Shown piece by piece: positions 14,941-28,750 of a stretch of 64,000 nt of DNA. Location: assembly GCA_021397835.1 (NCBI GenBank), contig JAJFZO010000034.1, positions 8,261,501-8,325,500 of the forward strand, in the 5' to 3' direction. Made by a program: the position numbers and the translations under genes. This DNA comes from Moringa oleifera. Lineage: Eukaryota; Streptophyta; Magnoliopsida; Brassicales; Moringaceae. Position 1 is the first letter of the stretch; every line of letters begins with the position of its first letter. The notes beneath the pieces are model-generated. The model was not told where the DNA came from and made no database searches. It saw only the letters and a list, made by a program, of their open reading frames with translations.

Positions 14941-16896
14941 CTTGCCTAGTGTTGGCCTTGGACTTCATCAGTGCCAACGACTATCGCGACGTGAATTATT
15001 GGGCTGTTTTAACATAAGCAATTATAATGTAGTCATCGCTAGGGTCTCCTAGTGTTGGCATTAGCATTTATTGACATGAGCAACTACCTGCAAAAATAGC
15101 TATAAAGTATCTTGGTTTGCCTCGTGATGACATCCTTATCTCCTAACATTGACAACTACCCCGCACAAGTAGTTGAGTGGTCGTTGGTTCCCCCAAAGCT
15201 GGAGCAAGCATTTGCCAACACCAACAAATGTGTCACAGCAACTGTTTGGCTTTCCCAACACTAGCAACAGCCATGTGGTCACGATTACTTTCCTTTAATA
15301 CTGGCACTGGCATCTATCGATACCAGCAACTACCCACAGCAATAGCACAGAAGTCATTTAGTTCACCTAGTGCTTACTTGATGTGTGCCAACAGTAATAA
15401 CTATCCCACAACAGTAGTTGGGTATTCACTGGTTCCTTAAAAGCAAGTGTGAGCATCTGCTTTTCCCAACGACTTTCTAAAAGGTGTCGTTAGGCTCTCC
15501 TAACATCAATAACGACTGCCATTAAGTAATCATTGGGGCAACCCAGCGTAGATGTTTGGCAGCTTTGTTAAGTATTGTCGGGTCTATGTTGAGTTTTGTT
15601 TGTGCTAGCACTAGCATCTCCGAGCTTCAATGACTGTGCAACAATAGTCATTGGGCTCTACTAACGTGAGTGACTAACATTGAGTTATCGCTAGGTGTCC
15701 ATTAATGTCTATCGATACTAGCAACTACCTCGCAATAATGGTTGGGCAGTCTTGCGGTTCCACTTATGCTAGTGTCATCATCTGGCAACACTAATAATTA
15801 TCTCACAATAATAACTCGGCACTTGTAGGTTCCTTCTAAGCTAGCACGAGTGTCTACCAGCACCAGTGATGTTCGTGAATAAGTTTTTGGGATTTTTGAG
15901 TGCCCATTATCAGTGCTATGTTGTCACTCGACTATTTCTGTGGTTGCCTTCATGACTACGTGTGATAGCCACTGCCACTAGTCTAACGCTAAGAAAGCCC
16001 AACATTAATGTCTGCTAAGCCCCGCGACTGTCGCTAGGTCATTGCTAAGTTGCTTTAGAACTGACACTGCATTTTACTAGCATCTACGATTGCCCAACAA
16101 CAGTTGTTAGGCTGTCCTAAATCCACTAACTATTAAAGGGTCATCTCTAGGCTCCCTTAGTGCTGGCACTAGCATTTCCAAATGTCATCTTTCGCCAAAA
16201 CCTATAACTACCTCGCAACAAAAGTTGGAAATTCATTAGGCTCTTTTTATACTTCTCCTTACGTCTATCCACGCTAGTGATTGCCTAGCAATAGTCGTGG
16301 GGCTCTCCCAACACTAGGGATGGTCATTGGGTGATCATTGCACTTCCCTGGTTCTAGTACTAGTGTTTATAAACACTGACAACTACGTCGCAAAAATCAC
16401 AGAGATGTCCCTAGGTTCCCTTAGTGTCGACGCCCTCAAAGCTGGAGCGAGCATTTGCAGGCGCCAACAACTCTCCTGTAGCACTTGTTAGGCTTTTCAA
16501 ATACTAGCAATAGCCATGCGATCATTGTTAGTCTCCTCCAATGCTGGCACTGGCATCTATCGACACGAGTAACTGTACACAACAATAGCAGAGAAGTCTT
16601 TTAGTTCATTAGTGCTCACATCAGCATGTGCCAACAATAATAATTACCCCATAATAATAGCAAGGTAGCCGTTAGGTCCCTTCAAAGTTGGCATGAGGTC
16701 TACTAGCTCCAACGACATTTTCACAACAATCATTTGGCTCTCCCAATGCCAACCACTATTACTAAGGTGTCGTTAAGCTCCTCTAGTGTTTGCCCTTCTG
16801 TTTACCTATGCTAGTGACAACTGTTAGGCCATCGTTAAGAGAACTTAGTGTAGATCTCTACCGATACCAGCAGTTGTCGCAAGGTCATTACTTAGC
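14941..16896 (-). repeat. Lengthened L-type copy (1955 bp) with a section-a patch inside section d
   Basis: Section d is interrupted at about 16430 by some 220 bp of section-a type text (motifs 'aaagctggagcgagcatt' and 'agcagagaagtctttt'). At about 16650 the text returns to section-d type ('agcaaggtagccgttagg'). Both edges lie at equivalent sub-repeat positions. This is a patch rather than a simple tandem duplication, so gene conversion or a double exchange is the easiest reading. Confidence 0.55.
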
Positions 16897-19800
16897 TCCC
16901 CCATTACTGGCGCTGGCTTTTACCAGCGTTGATGACAACCCTAACATCAGTCGTTGGGCTCTTTTAACTTCAGTAACTGTCATTCAATCATCACTAGTGT
17001 CCCTTGGTGCTGGCACTATCGTCTATCAACATGAGCAACTGCTTAAAGAAATAGATGAAAAGTCTTTTGGTTCACCTTATGCTGACATCAATGTTTGTCA
17101 ATACCAAAAATTACCCCATAGTAGTACCTAAGTAATCATTGGTTTTTCCAAACTCGGAACGAGCATCTGTCAGCACCAACAACATTCCTACAATAGTAGT
17201 TAGGCTTTCCTAATACCAGCAACAGTCATGCGATCATCGCTGTCTTCCCCGAAGTTAGCACTACCATCTATTAACACTAGCAACTGCCCGCAGCAATAGA
17301 AAGAAAGTCGTTTGGTTCAACTAGTGTTGGCGTCAGCGTGTTCCAAGACTAATAACTACCCCAAAATAGTAGTGCTGGCATCGACTGTGCACCAAGACCC
17401 ATAGTAGTTGGGCAATCATTAAGTTCCCTAAAAATAAGTGCGAGCACCTACTTGCCCCAACGATTTCCTAACAATCGTGATTAGGCACTCCCAATGCTAA
17501 CAACGACTAACATTGGGCAATCATTGAGGCAACCCAGCGTAGATGTTTGGCAGCTTGAGTAACTATCGTTGTGTCTCTACTGAGTTTTGTTTATGCTAGC
17601 ACTAACATCTACGAGCATCAACAACTGCCCAACAGAAGTCATTGGGCTTTACCAATGAGAGCAGTTAACATTGGGTCATCGCTAGGCTGCCCCAATCCTA
17701 GTAGTAGCATCTATCGATGCTAACAACTACCCCACAACAATAACTTGGCAGCCGCTGGGTTCAATTAAAGCTGACGTAATTGTCTACCAGCACCAATGAC
17801 ATCCCTGTAGAAGTTTTTGGGCTCTTTCAGTGCCCACTGCTACTGCTACGTTGTCATTCAACTCCATTTGTGGTTGCCTTAATATCTACTTATGCCAGCA
17901 ACTGCCACTAGGCTAATGCTAGGAAAGCCCAACGCTGATGTCTGCTAAGGTCGGTGACTATCGCTAAGTCATTATTGAGTTGCTTTGGTACTGACACTGC
18001 GATCTACTAGCGTTTGTGATTGTGTGATAATAGTTATTTGGCTGTCCTAAATCCAGTGAATATTAATGGTTGTCACTGGGCTCTTCGGATGCTAGCACTA
18101 GCATTTCCCAATGTCATCTGTTGCCAACACATATAACTACCTTGCAATAAAAGCTGAAAAGTCATTGGGCTCTTTTAAAACTTAACCATAGTTGTTAAGC
18201 TCTCCTAACACTAGCGACGCTCATTAGGTGATCATTGGGCTTCGTTGGTATTAGTACTAGTGTTTATAGACAACAACAATTGCCTCACAGAAATGACAGG
18301 GCTGTCCTTAACTTTCACTAGTGTCAGTGTCGATGTGTGCCAACACTAGTAACTACCCTACAATAGTAACAAGGTTTGGGTCCCTTCAAAGTTGGCATGA
18401 GGGTCTACTAGCAGCAGCGACTTATACAAAATCGTCATTGGGCTATCCCAATGATAACCACTAGGGCGTTGCTAAGCTCCTCTAGTGTTTGCCCTCACGT
18501 CTACCTACGCTAATGACAACTGTTAGGCCATTATTGGGGGAGCCTAGTGCAGATCTCTATCGATACCAGTAGTTGTCGTTGGATAATTGCATAGCTCCTC
18601 TAGTGCTGGCATTGACCTCTACTAATGCCAATGACTACCATAACAAGAGTCATTAGGCTCTTCTAACACAAGCAACTATCATGTAGTCATCACTAGGGTC
18701 CCCTGATGTTGACACTGGCATCTATTGACATGAGTAACCACCTATAAAAATAGTGAAAACGTCTCTTGGTTTGCCTCATGCTAATGTCGGTGTCTCCCAA
18801 CACCAGCAGCTACCTCGCAGTAGTAGTTGGGTAGTCATTAGTTCCACTAAAGCTGGAGCGAGCATTTGTTAGCACCAACAACTTTCTTGCAACAGTTGTT
18901 GGGCTTTCTTAATACCAGCAACAACTATGCGGTCATCGTTAGTCGCCCTCAATGCTGGCATTGCCATTTATTGACCCTAGTAATAGCAAGGAAGTCTTTT
19001 AGTTCACATAGTGCTCACGTCGGCTTGTTCCAAAAGCAAGAACTACCCACAATAGTAGTTGGGCAATCGTTAAGTTTCTTAAAAGCAAGTGCGAGCATCT
19101 GCCTGCCCTAATGACTTCTCAACAATCGTCGTTAGGCTCTTCTAACGTAAACAACGACTACCATGGGGCAATCATTGGGGCAACCTAACGTAGATGTTTT
19201 GTAGATTTGGTAACTATCGTTGGGTCTCTATTGAGTTTTGTTTATGCTAGCACTGGCATCTACGAGCATCAATGACTACCCAACAATAGTCCTTGGGCTC
19301 TACCAATGTGAGCAACTAACATTGGGTCATCGCTAGGTTACCCTGGTGCTAGTACTAGCGTCTATCGATGCTAACAACTACCCCGCAATAATGCTTGGGC
19401 AGTCCTTGGGTTCCTCTTATGCTGGTGTCATCATTTGCCAACACTAAGAATTACCCCGCAACAATAACTCAGTAGTCACTGGGTTCCTTTAAAGCTGACA
19501 CAAGTGTCTACTAGCACTAGTGACGTCCCTTCATAAGCTTTCGGGCTCTCCCAATGCCCACTACTACTGCTACATCATCGTTCAACTCCTTTTATGGTTG
19601 CTTTCTTTTCTACCTTTGCGAGCAATTGCCACTACGTAATGCTAACAAAGGCCAACGTTGATGTCTGCTATGGCTCGTGACTGTCGCTAGGTTATCGTTG
19701 AGTTTCTTTAGTACTGACGCTGTAATCTACTAGCGTCTGGGATTGCCAGACAATAATTGTTGGGCTCTCTTGAATGCAGTGACTATCAAAGGATCGTCGC

Positions 19801-20869
19801 AGGGCTCTTTTGGTGCCGGAACTTACGTTTCCTAATGCCATCTTTTGCCAACATCTATAACTACATCGCAACAAATGCTGGACAGTCATTAGGCTTTTTT
19901 TGTGCTTGCCCTCGCTTTTACTTACGCTAGTGATTGCCTAGTTATAGTTATTGGGCTCTCCCAACACCAGAGATGATCATGTGGTGATCATTGGGCTTCG
20001 TTGGTGTTAGTACTAACGTTTATAGACGCTAGCAATTGCCTTACAAAAATGACAGGGCTATCCTCAGGTTTCTCTAGTGTCGACGCTGTTATTTACCAAC
20101 AACAATAACTACCCCGTAGTAATAGCACTAGCAACTTCTTCACAAAAGTCATTAGGCTCTCCCAAAGCCAACCACTACTATTAAGGCATCGTTAAGCTCC
20201 TTCAGTGCTTACCCTCATGTCTATCTACGCCAGTGACAATCGTTAGGCCATCGATGAGGGAACCCGACGCAGATCTCTACCGACACCAGCAGCTATTGCT
20301 AGGTCATTTCATAACTCCCTCAATGCTGGCGTTGGCCTCTATCAGTGCCGAGGACTACCCTAACATCAGTCATTGGGCTCTTTTAACACAAACAACTTTC
20401 ATGTGGTCATTGCTAGTGTCCCTCGGTGCTGGCACTGGCAACTGTCTACACAAATAGTTCAGAAATCTATTAGTTTACCTCGTGCTGACATCGTTATCTG
20501 CCAACACTAACAACTGCCCTGTAGTAGTAGCTGAGTAGTCATATGTTCCCCCAAAGTAAAAGTGAGCATGTATTAGCACTAATAACTTTCTCGTAGCAAT
20601 TATTGGGCTTTCTTAATACAAGCAACGGCCATGTGATTATCGTTAATCTCCCCCGATGCTGGCATTGGCATTGATGGACACTAGTAACTACTCGCTGCAG
20701 TAGCAGGGAAGTCTTTTGGTTCACCTAGTGCTGGCGTCAACGTGTGCCATCACCAATAACTACCATACAATTGTAATTTGGCAATCGTTGGTTCCCTAAA
20801 AACAACTGCGAGCATCTGCCTGCCTCAATGAATTCTTAACAATTGTCGTTAGGCTATAGTAATGCCAAC

Positions 20870-23800
20870 AACTGATGCTAAGCCATCATTGGGCTTCTCT
20901 AGTGCTTACTGTCGCATCTACCTTCGCTAACTACAACTGCTAGACTATCATTAGGCTTCATTAGTGGTTACCGTTATGTCTATCTGTGCTAGCAATAGCT
21001 GTTAGGCCATTGTTAGGGGAATCTAGCATAGATGTCGGCCGATGCTAATGACTATTATTGGGTCAAAGCTAAGAGCCAATACTACTTACACTAGAATCTA
21101 TTATTGGCAATTGCCCAGCTAAAATCGTTAGGCTTTTCCTACGCTAGTGACAGTCATAAGCTTATTACTGGGCTCTCTCAATGTTGGCACAAGTGTCTAT
21201 TGACACCAACAACCACCCCACAACGATAACTAGGTTGTCCTTTGGTTCCCCTGGTGCTGGTACTAGCACCTAGCAATTTCAACAACTACCTTGCAGTAGT
21301 AATTAGGCAATCATTGGGTTTCCCTAAAGCTAATGCAAGAATTTGTCAGTACAAGCGATTACCCCGCAATAGTCATTGGGTTTTCTCAACAATAACATTG
21401 TTTTTAGGCCATTGTTAAGCTCCTCTAGTGCTTGCCTTTCTTCCTACCTATGCTAACGACTGCTATAAGGCTAACACTAGGGTACCTAGAACAGGTATCT
21501 GCTAGTGCCAACGACAGTTGCTGGGTCATCGCTAAGCTCCCCTAATGTTGGCATTAGCATCTACCACTGTCAGTGACTACTCGATAACAATCGTTCAACT
21601 CTTACAGTGCTCACCTCTGCATTTAGTTATGCTAACAACTGCCGTTGGGGGAACCTAGTGCAAATATCGACTAATGTTAGCAACTATCCCTAGGTCATCT
21701 TTGAGGTCCCCTAGGGCTGTGTTGACATCTACCAACATCAGCGCGTGCCACGCGGCCATCGTTGGGGGAACCCAGAGCAAATGTCTGCCAACATCAGTAA
21801 CTATCATTGGGTCATCATTTTGCTCCCTTTAGTGCTGGCACTAGCCTCTACCAATGCCAATGACTTTCCAATAGCAGTTTTTGGGCTCTCACAATACCAA
21901 AGACCGTCATGAGGTCGTCATTAGGCTCTCTTGATATTTGCATTTGCATTTACTGGCACTTTTAACTGCCCCATAACAATAGTTAGGGAGTGCTTAGGTT
22001 CTCCTAATGCTCGTATCATCATGTACGAACTCTGAGAACTACTCGCAACCATAGCTTGAGAATTATTGGGTTCCTTTAAAGCTGACGAGAGTGTCTACCA
22101 ACACCAGTGACTTTCTTACAGTGGTAATCGTGCTCTCCTAGTGCTTATAATTGCTATTAGGCCATCGTTGGGCTACTCTAGTGTTTGCCTTTTATGTCTA
22201 CCTACACTAGTGATGGCCTAGCAATAGTCATTGGCTCTCCTAACACTAGCGACTATCACGAGGTCATCATCGAGCTCCCCTACTACTGGCATTAGTGTCT
22301 ACCAACACCAACAACTATACCGCAACAATAACTACGCTATCCCTAGGTTCTATTAGTATTGGCATTGGTGTGTGCTAACACCCGTAATTGCCCAATAGTA
22401 GTACTAAGCAGCTATCATGTTCCCTCAAAGCTAGCGCGAGTCTCTACTAGATCGAGTGACTTCCTTGCAGCACTCAATGGCCTCCCCTAATGCCAACTAC
22501 AACTACTGCTACTAGGGCATCATTAGACTCCTCTAGCGCTTGCTCTTACATCTACCTATGCCAACGACTACTACTAGGCCATCACTAAGGGAACCTACCG
22601 CAGATGTTTACTGACACTAGTGATTGCCTTTAAGTAGTCCCTAGGTTCCCTCAGTATTGGCGTTGGCCTTCACTAGTGCCAACGACTACCTAACCACAGT
22701 CGTTAGGCTCTTCTAACACCAGTAACTCTCATGTAATCATCGATAGGCTTCTTGAGTGCTAGCACTCTGCCAATATCATTGACTTTTTCATAGCAATCGT
22801 TAGGTTTTCCTTGCGCCAACTATTACTGCTAGGCTGTTGTTGCACTCCTTCTAGGTCGTTGTTGCATTCCTTCAACGCTTCTCCTATGTCTATCTACCAT
22901 AAAGACTATTGCTGGGCCATCAGTACGAGAACCCAGCGTAAACCTTTGGTAGTGCTAGTAACTATCGCTCGATCATTACTCTACTTCGTTACTGGCACTG
23001 GCATCCATCTATGCCAGTGACTGCCTAACAACGGTCATTAAGCTCTTCTAACACCAGCGACTGTCATTGGGTTGTTGATGGGCTCCCTTGGTGCTGGTAT
23101 TAGTGTCTACCAACATCAGCAACTACCTTACAGTAATAGTTAGGCAGTCCTTAGGCTCTACTTATGTTGACATCGGTGTCTGCCAACATTAGCAACTGCC
23201 CGTAAAAGTAGTTGGGTAGTCGTTAGGTTCTCTTAAAGCTGGCATAAGCATTTATGAAGCACTAGCAACTTCCTCCTAGTAGTTATTAAGCTCTCCCAAT
23301 GCCAACTAGTGTTGCTAGGGTATCTTTAGGCTTCTCTAAGGCTTAACCTCTCGTCTGCCTACCCCATCGATTGTCGTTGAACCATCATTGCAAGAACCCA
23401 GCACAGATGTTCGCCAATGCAAATGACAGCTGCTATGTCGCCGTTGAGCTCTCTTTATGATGTTGCTAGCCTCTTCTAGCACCCGTGACTCTTCAATAGC
23501 GATCGTTAGGCTCCCCCAATATGAGCGACTATCATTGGGTCATCGCTAGCCTCCCTTAGTGCTAGCACTAGCATTTATCATCACCAACAACTACCCAACA
23601 GTAATAGTTAGGCAGTCTATAAGTTCCTTTAGTGCCTTTGTAGGAATAACTAACACTAGCAACTTCCCTATAGTAACGCTTGCTCAGTCGTTGGTTCCCC
23701 CAAAGTTGATGCTAGCGTCTGTGAAAACCAACGACTTCCTTACACTAGTTGTTGGACTCTCCTAGCATGAATTATTACTGTTTGGCCGCCATTGGGCTCC

Positions 23801-26800
23801 TTCAATGCTTGCCCTCGCATCTACCTGCACGAGCAATTATCACTAGGCCATCATTAAGGAAACCCAGTATAGATGTCTGTTGACAGTAGCGACTACCATT
23901 CGGTGGACATAGAGCTCCCTTAATGCTTGCGCTGGCATCTACCAATGCCAACAACTTCTCAATTATAGCCGTTGGGCACTCCAAATACCAACCATTGTCA
24001 TGAAGTTGTCACTTGGCTCCCCTAGTGCTAGCATTCATATCTATTAACATAAATAACTACTCCGCAATAACACCTAAGTGGTCCTTAGGTCCCTTTATAG
24101 TTGGCGCTAGCATCTGCCAACCCAAGTAACTACCTCACAATAGTGGTTGGGTAGCTTTAGGTTCTGTGATGCTAGAATTTACCAACACCAGCGATTGACC
24201 TATAATAGTCATTAGGTACTCCCACTGCCAACTATTGCTGCTAAGCCATTGTTGGGCTCCTCTAGTGCATGCCCTTGTGTCTACCTCCGGTAAAGACGGT
24301 TATTGGGCCATCGTTAAGGGAACCCAGCATAAATCGTTTGGTCATTGCTTAGCTTTGTGAGTACTAGTGCTGGCCTCTACATGTGCTTGTGACTACCTAG
24401 CAATAGTCGTTTGGCTATCGCAACGCTTGATGGGGTCATGGTTGGGCTCCCCTTATGCTTACACCAAAGTCTACCTACATCAGTAACTGACTTACCCTAA
24501 AAGCTAGGCAGTCCTTAGGCTCCTTTGGTGGAGGTGTTGCCATCTACCAAAACTAAAAATTACCTTGCAATAGCGATAGAATAGTTGTTGCTTTTCCCAA
24601 AACTGGCCCTAGCATCTACCAACACCAGTGAATTTCTTGCAATAGTCATTGTGCTTTCCCAACGCCAACCATAGCTATTAAGCTATCATTGGGCTTTTAC
24701 AGTACTTATCATCTTGTCTACCTATGCCAGCGACTATCATTGGGCCATTGGTAGGAACCCAACGTAGATGTTTGCTAAGGTCAACGACTGCTATAATGCT
24801 GATGCCAGCATTACCAGCGTTAGTGATTGCTCTGTAATAGCTGTTGGGCTCTCATAATGGTGGTAACTGTCAAAAAATCATCATTGAGCTCTCTCGGTGT
24901 TAGTAATAGCATCTACCGACATTAAGCACTACCCTATAGCAATTATCGACAAGTCCCTAAGTTCCCCTAGTTCTAGTGCTAGTGTCTGGCAATACTAATG
25001 ATTGCCTTATAATCGTTGCTTGGTTTTCCCAACGCTAACTACTATTGCAAAACCATCCTTGGGCTCTCGCAATGCTAGCCTTCACATCTACTAGCACCAG
25101 CGACTGCCATTGGCCCATCACTGATCTCCCTTCATGTTGATGTTACTGTCTACAAATGCCAATAACTGCTTAGCAACAGTCACTGGGCACACCCAATACA
25201 AGTGACTACCATGGGGTAGTCTTTGGGTTCCCTTAGTACTAGTGTCTGACCTTTACCAACATGAGCAATTACATCATAGTAGTAGCTGGGTAGTTATCGA
25301 GATCCCCTAAAGCTAGTACTAATGTCTACTAGTGCCAATGACTTCCTTGTAGTAATTGTTGGGCTCTTCTAGTGCCAACTACTGCTACTAGGTCGTTGTT
25401 GGGCTCTTTAAGTACTTGCCCTTTCGTTTGCATGCACAAGCGATTACTATTGGGCTATTACTAGGTAAACCCAGTGCAGATGTCTGTGAGTACTAATGAG
25501 AACCGCTAGGCCATCATTGAGCTCTCTTTGTTATGGTGCTGGCCTCTTTCAATGCTACCGACTACCCAACAGTAATCGTTGGGCTCTCCCAAAGCTAGCA
25601 ACTGTCATGGGGCATCGCTCGGCTCTTTTAATGCCAGCAATAGTGTCTACCGACACCAATAATTACCTTGCAGCAATAGTTGGGTAGTACATCTCCTAAT
25701 TTTGGTGCTGGCATCTGCTAACAATAGCAATTGGCCCGTAATAGTACCTGCTTTGTCGATTTTTCCTAAAGCTAATGCTCATGTCTATCAGTACCACCAA
25801 ATTCCTTATAGTAATAATTGGGCTCTCCCAACACCAAATGCTACTATTAGGTTATTATTGGACTTGTTCTGTTCTTATCATTGTGTTTAGTTATGCTAGT
25901 GATTGTCGCTAAGCCGTCATTAAGGGAACCAAATGTAGATGTCTACCAACGCCAGCAATTGCTGTTAGGTCATCGTTGAGCTCCAAACTGTTGGCATTGG
26001 CCACTACTAGTACTTATGACTGCCCAACAGTATCTATTTGGCTCTTCCAATGCCAACTACTATTATTGGGTTGTTGCTGGGCCCTTCTAGTGTTGGCACT
26101 AGAAATTTTAACTTCAACAATTGCCTCACTATAATAGTTGGGCAATCCCTAGGTTACACTAATGCTAGTGTCTATGTCTGGTAACAATAGTAGCTACCCC
26201 GTAGCAGTAGTTGGGTTCCCCCAAAGCTAGTATGGATGTTTGCTTGCATTAGTGACTTTCTCACAATAGTCGTTGGGCTTTCTTGACGATAATTATCGCT
26301 ACTAGGGCATCATTAGGCTTCTTTATTTCTTACCCTCGTGTCTACCTGCATGAGTGATTGCTGTTAGGCCATAACTTGGGGAACCCATCACAGACGTTTG
26401 TCGTTGTTAATGACTACCGTTGGGTCATCGTTGAGCTCCCTTGGTGCTTATATAACCATCTACGAAAGTTAACGACTTTCCAGTTGTAGTTTTTAGCTCT
26501 TCAAACACCAACAACTGTGATGGGGTCATTGTTGGGCTCCCTTAGTGCTATATTTACGCCTACTGACACCAATAACTACCTTGCAATGGTCATTAGACTC
26601 TTCTAATGCCAATGATTGTTATAAGGTCATCGTTGGGCTCTCTTAGTGCTAGCTCTAGCATCTACCGACAACTATAATTACCACATAGCAATAGTTGGGT
26701 AGTCCCTAGGTTCCCCTAGTGTTAGCATTGGCATCTGCTAACAACCACAACTGCCCCGCAATAGTACTTACTCAATCGTTAGGTTGCCCAAAAGCTGGTG

Positions 26801-28020
26801 CTAGTATCTGCCAATACCATTGACTCCCAACAGCAATCGTTAGGCTCTTTTAGCACCAACTACTACTATTAGGTGGTCATTCAGCTCTTTTAATACTTGT
26901 CCTTCCATCTGCCTGCGCGAGCGATTGTTACTAGGCCATCGATAGGGGAACTTAGCACAAATGTCTTCTAGTACAAGCAACTGCTGCAGCGTCATTGTTA
27001 AGCATCCCTAGTGTTGGTGCTGGCCTCTGCTAGCACTAATGATTGCCCAGCAGTACTTGTTGGGGTGGGTCTCCCAAGGCCAGTGACTGTCTAGCACTTG
27101 TCATTTAGCTCTCCGAATGTCAATCCCTAGGTTTTCTTAATGTTGACAGTACTGTTTGCCAATATAAGCAACAGTCCTGCAACAATAGCTAGGCATTGTT
27201 GTGTTCCCTCAAAGCTAGCACGAGCATCAGCCAATGTTAACGACTTCCTCGCACCATTCATGGGGCTCTCCTAATGCCAACTATTTCTGCTAGAGCTTCG
27301 TTGGGCTCTCTTAACGTCTACCAACATTAGCAATTGCTCAGCAACAATAGTTATGCAATCACTAGGTTCCTTAGTAATGGTGCTGACGTTTGCCAACACA
27401 AGCAACTGTCCCACAGTAGTAGTTAGGCTGTCGTTGGGTTCCCTCAAACATGGCATTGGTGTCTACTAGCACCAACAACTGCCTTGCAATAGTTGCTGGG
27501 GTCTCTTAGCACCAACTATTACGGCAATGCCATCGTTGGGCTCCTTAATGCTTGGCATCATGTCTGCCTATGCCAGCAACTCCCGTTGGGCCATCATTGG
27601 GAGAACCCAGCGTAAATTTTTACTAACGTCGATGACTACTACTGGGTCGTCACTGAGCTCCCCTGATGCAAGCATTAGCATTTGCTAATGCTCGCAACTG
27701 CCTCGCAATAGTATCTGAGTAGTTATTGTGTTCCCACACAACTAGCACTCGCGTCTACTAGCACCAACAACTTTTTCGTAGCTATCATTGGGCTTTCTCA
27801 GCATGAACAATAGCTAGGCAATTGTTAGATAGCTCGAGTGCTTGCCCTCGCATCTACTTGCACCAATGATTCTTGTTAAGTCGTCATTAAGCTCCCCCTA
27901 GTGCTAGCATTGGCATCTATCAATGTCAGCAACTACCTAACAGTAGTTGTTGGGCTTCTCTTGTTTCGGCACTGGCATCTATAGACCCCAACAACTGCCT
28001 TAGAGCAATAGTAGGGCAGT
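20870..28020 (-). repeat. S-type (~460 bp) satellite array, reverse orientation
   Basis: The four-section L-type pattern stops near 20870 and a simpler unit follows. Marker positions ('gaacccagcgcagatgt' variants) are near 21031, 21494, 21661, 21781, 22603, 22941, 23406, 23872, 24332, 24766, 25479, 25938, 26393, 26960 and 27605. Seven of the fourteen spacings are 434-466 bp. The rest (120, 167, 338, 567, 645, 713, 822) indicate partial units. The block looks like the simple unit from which the L-type copies were compounded. No gene is visible. Confidence 0.75.
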
Positions 28021-28738
28021 CTTCAGGTTTGTTTTTGTGTTGGCAATAGCATTTGCCAACACAAAAACTGCTCTACAACAGTAGCAAGGCAATCATTTAC
28101 ACTAGCATTAGCATTTGTTGATAGTAGTAACGTACTGTAAAAATAGATGGGAAGTCTTTTGGTTTGCCTTTTTCTATTATCGATGTGTACTAACTCCAAA
28201 AATTGCCTTATAATAGCAGCTGAATAGTCGTTGGTTCCCTCAAAGCTAGAGTGAGCATTTGCTAGCACTAATAACTTTCTCACAGCAGTTGTTGAGCTAT
28301 CCCAATACCAAGAACTATCATGCAGTCATCGTTAGCCTCCTTCGGTGTTGGTACTAGCATCTATTGACACCGGTAACTGCTCACAGCAATAACAGGGAAG
28401 TCTTTTGGTTCATTTAGTGTTGGCATTGGCATGTGCCAAAATCAATAACCGCATCACAATAGTTGTTGGATAGTTATTGGGTTTCCCAAAGGCAAGCACG
28501 AGCATTTACCTACCTTAGTGGCTTCCTTGCTATCGTCGTTGGGCTTTCCCAATGCCAATAATTGTTGCTACGTAGTCGTTAGGCTCCTTTAATGCTTACG
28601 CTCGCATCTACATGTGTCAGCGACTATTGTTGGGCCATCTTTGGGGTAACTTAGTGCAAATGTTTAGCACTTTTAGTGACTACCACTATGTTATTATTGA
28701 GCTCCCCTTATGTTAACGCTGGTATCTACTGATGTCAT
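28020..28738 (-). repeat. Isolated L-type fragment, reverse orientation
   Basis: L-type section-a text reappears here beyond the S-type block (for example 'gggaagtcttttggtttgcc' near 28150 and again near 28400). Near 28540-28738 it passes into S-like text ('gcttacgctcgcatctac', then 'gtgcaaatgtttagcac'). It ends at the orientation switch. The fragment shows that the two classes are interleaved and do not form one clean boundary. Confidence 0.6.
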
Positions 28739-28750
28739 TGGAGTTAAGAC
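28725..28750. other. Right orientation switch of the satellite (reverse to forward)
   Basis: The text is reverse-oriented through 'gctggtatctactgatg' and forward-oriented from 'ttggagttaagacaac', a variant of the L-type section-c motif 'tggatttaggacagccc'. Nothing is inserted between them. Joining the flanks back with the 2885-28738 block flipped keeps the sub-repeat phase approximately but not the 1.72 kb phase. Confidence 0.75.

Larger units (their letters stand above)
2885..20870 (-). repeat. L-type (~1.72 kb) higher-order satellite array, reverse orientation
   Basis: The phase marker 'tcattgcatagctc' and its variants occur at about 4056, 5819, 7231, 8657, 10366, 11549, 13185, 14941, 16896, 18595 and 20315. 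The spacings are 1763, 1412, 1426, 1709, 1183, 1636, 1756, 1955, 1699 and 1720 bp. Each full copy contains four related sections, recognised by 'cagatctctacc' (a), 'gtagatgtttggcagc' (b), 'gctgatgtctgctaagg' (c) and a shortened 'gcttgccctcgcgtctacc' start (d). All four resemble the single marker region of the 460 bp S-type unit, so the L-type repeat is a higher-order multimer of it. No gene is visible anywhere in this 18 kb. Confidence 0.85.
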
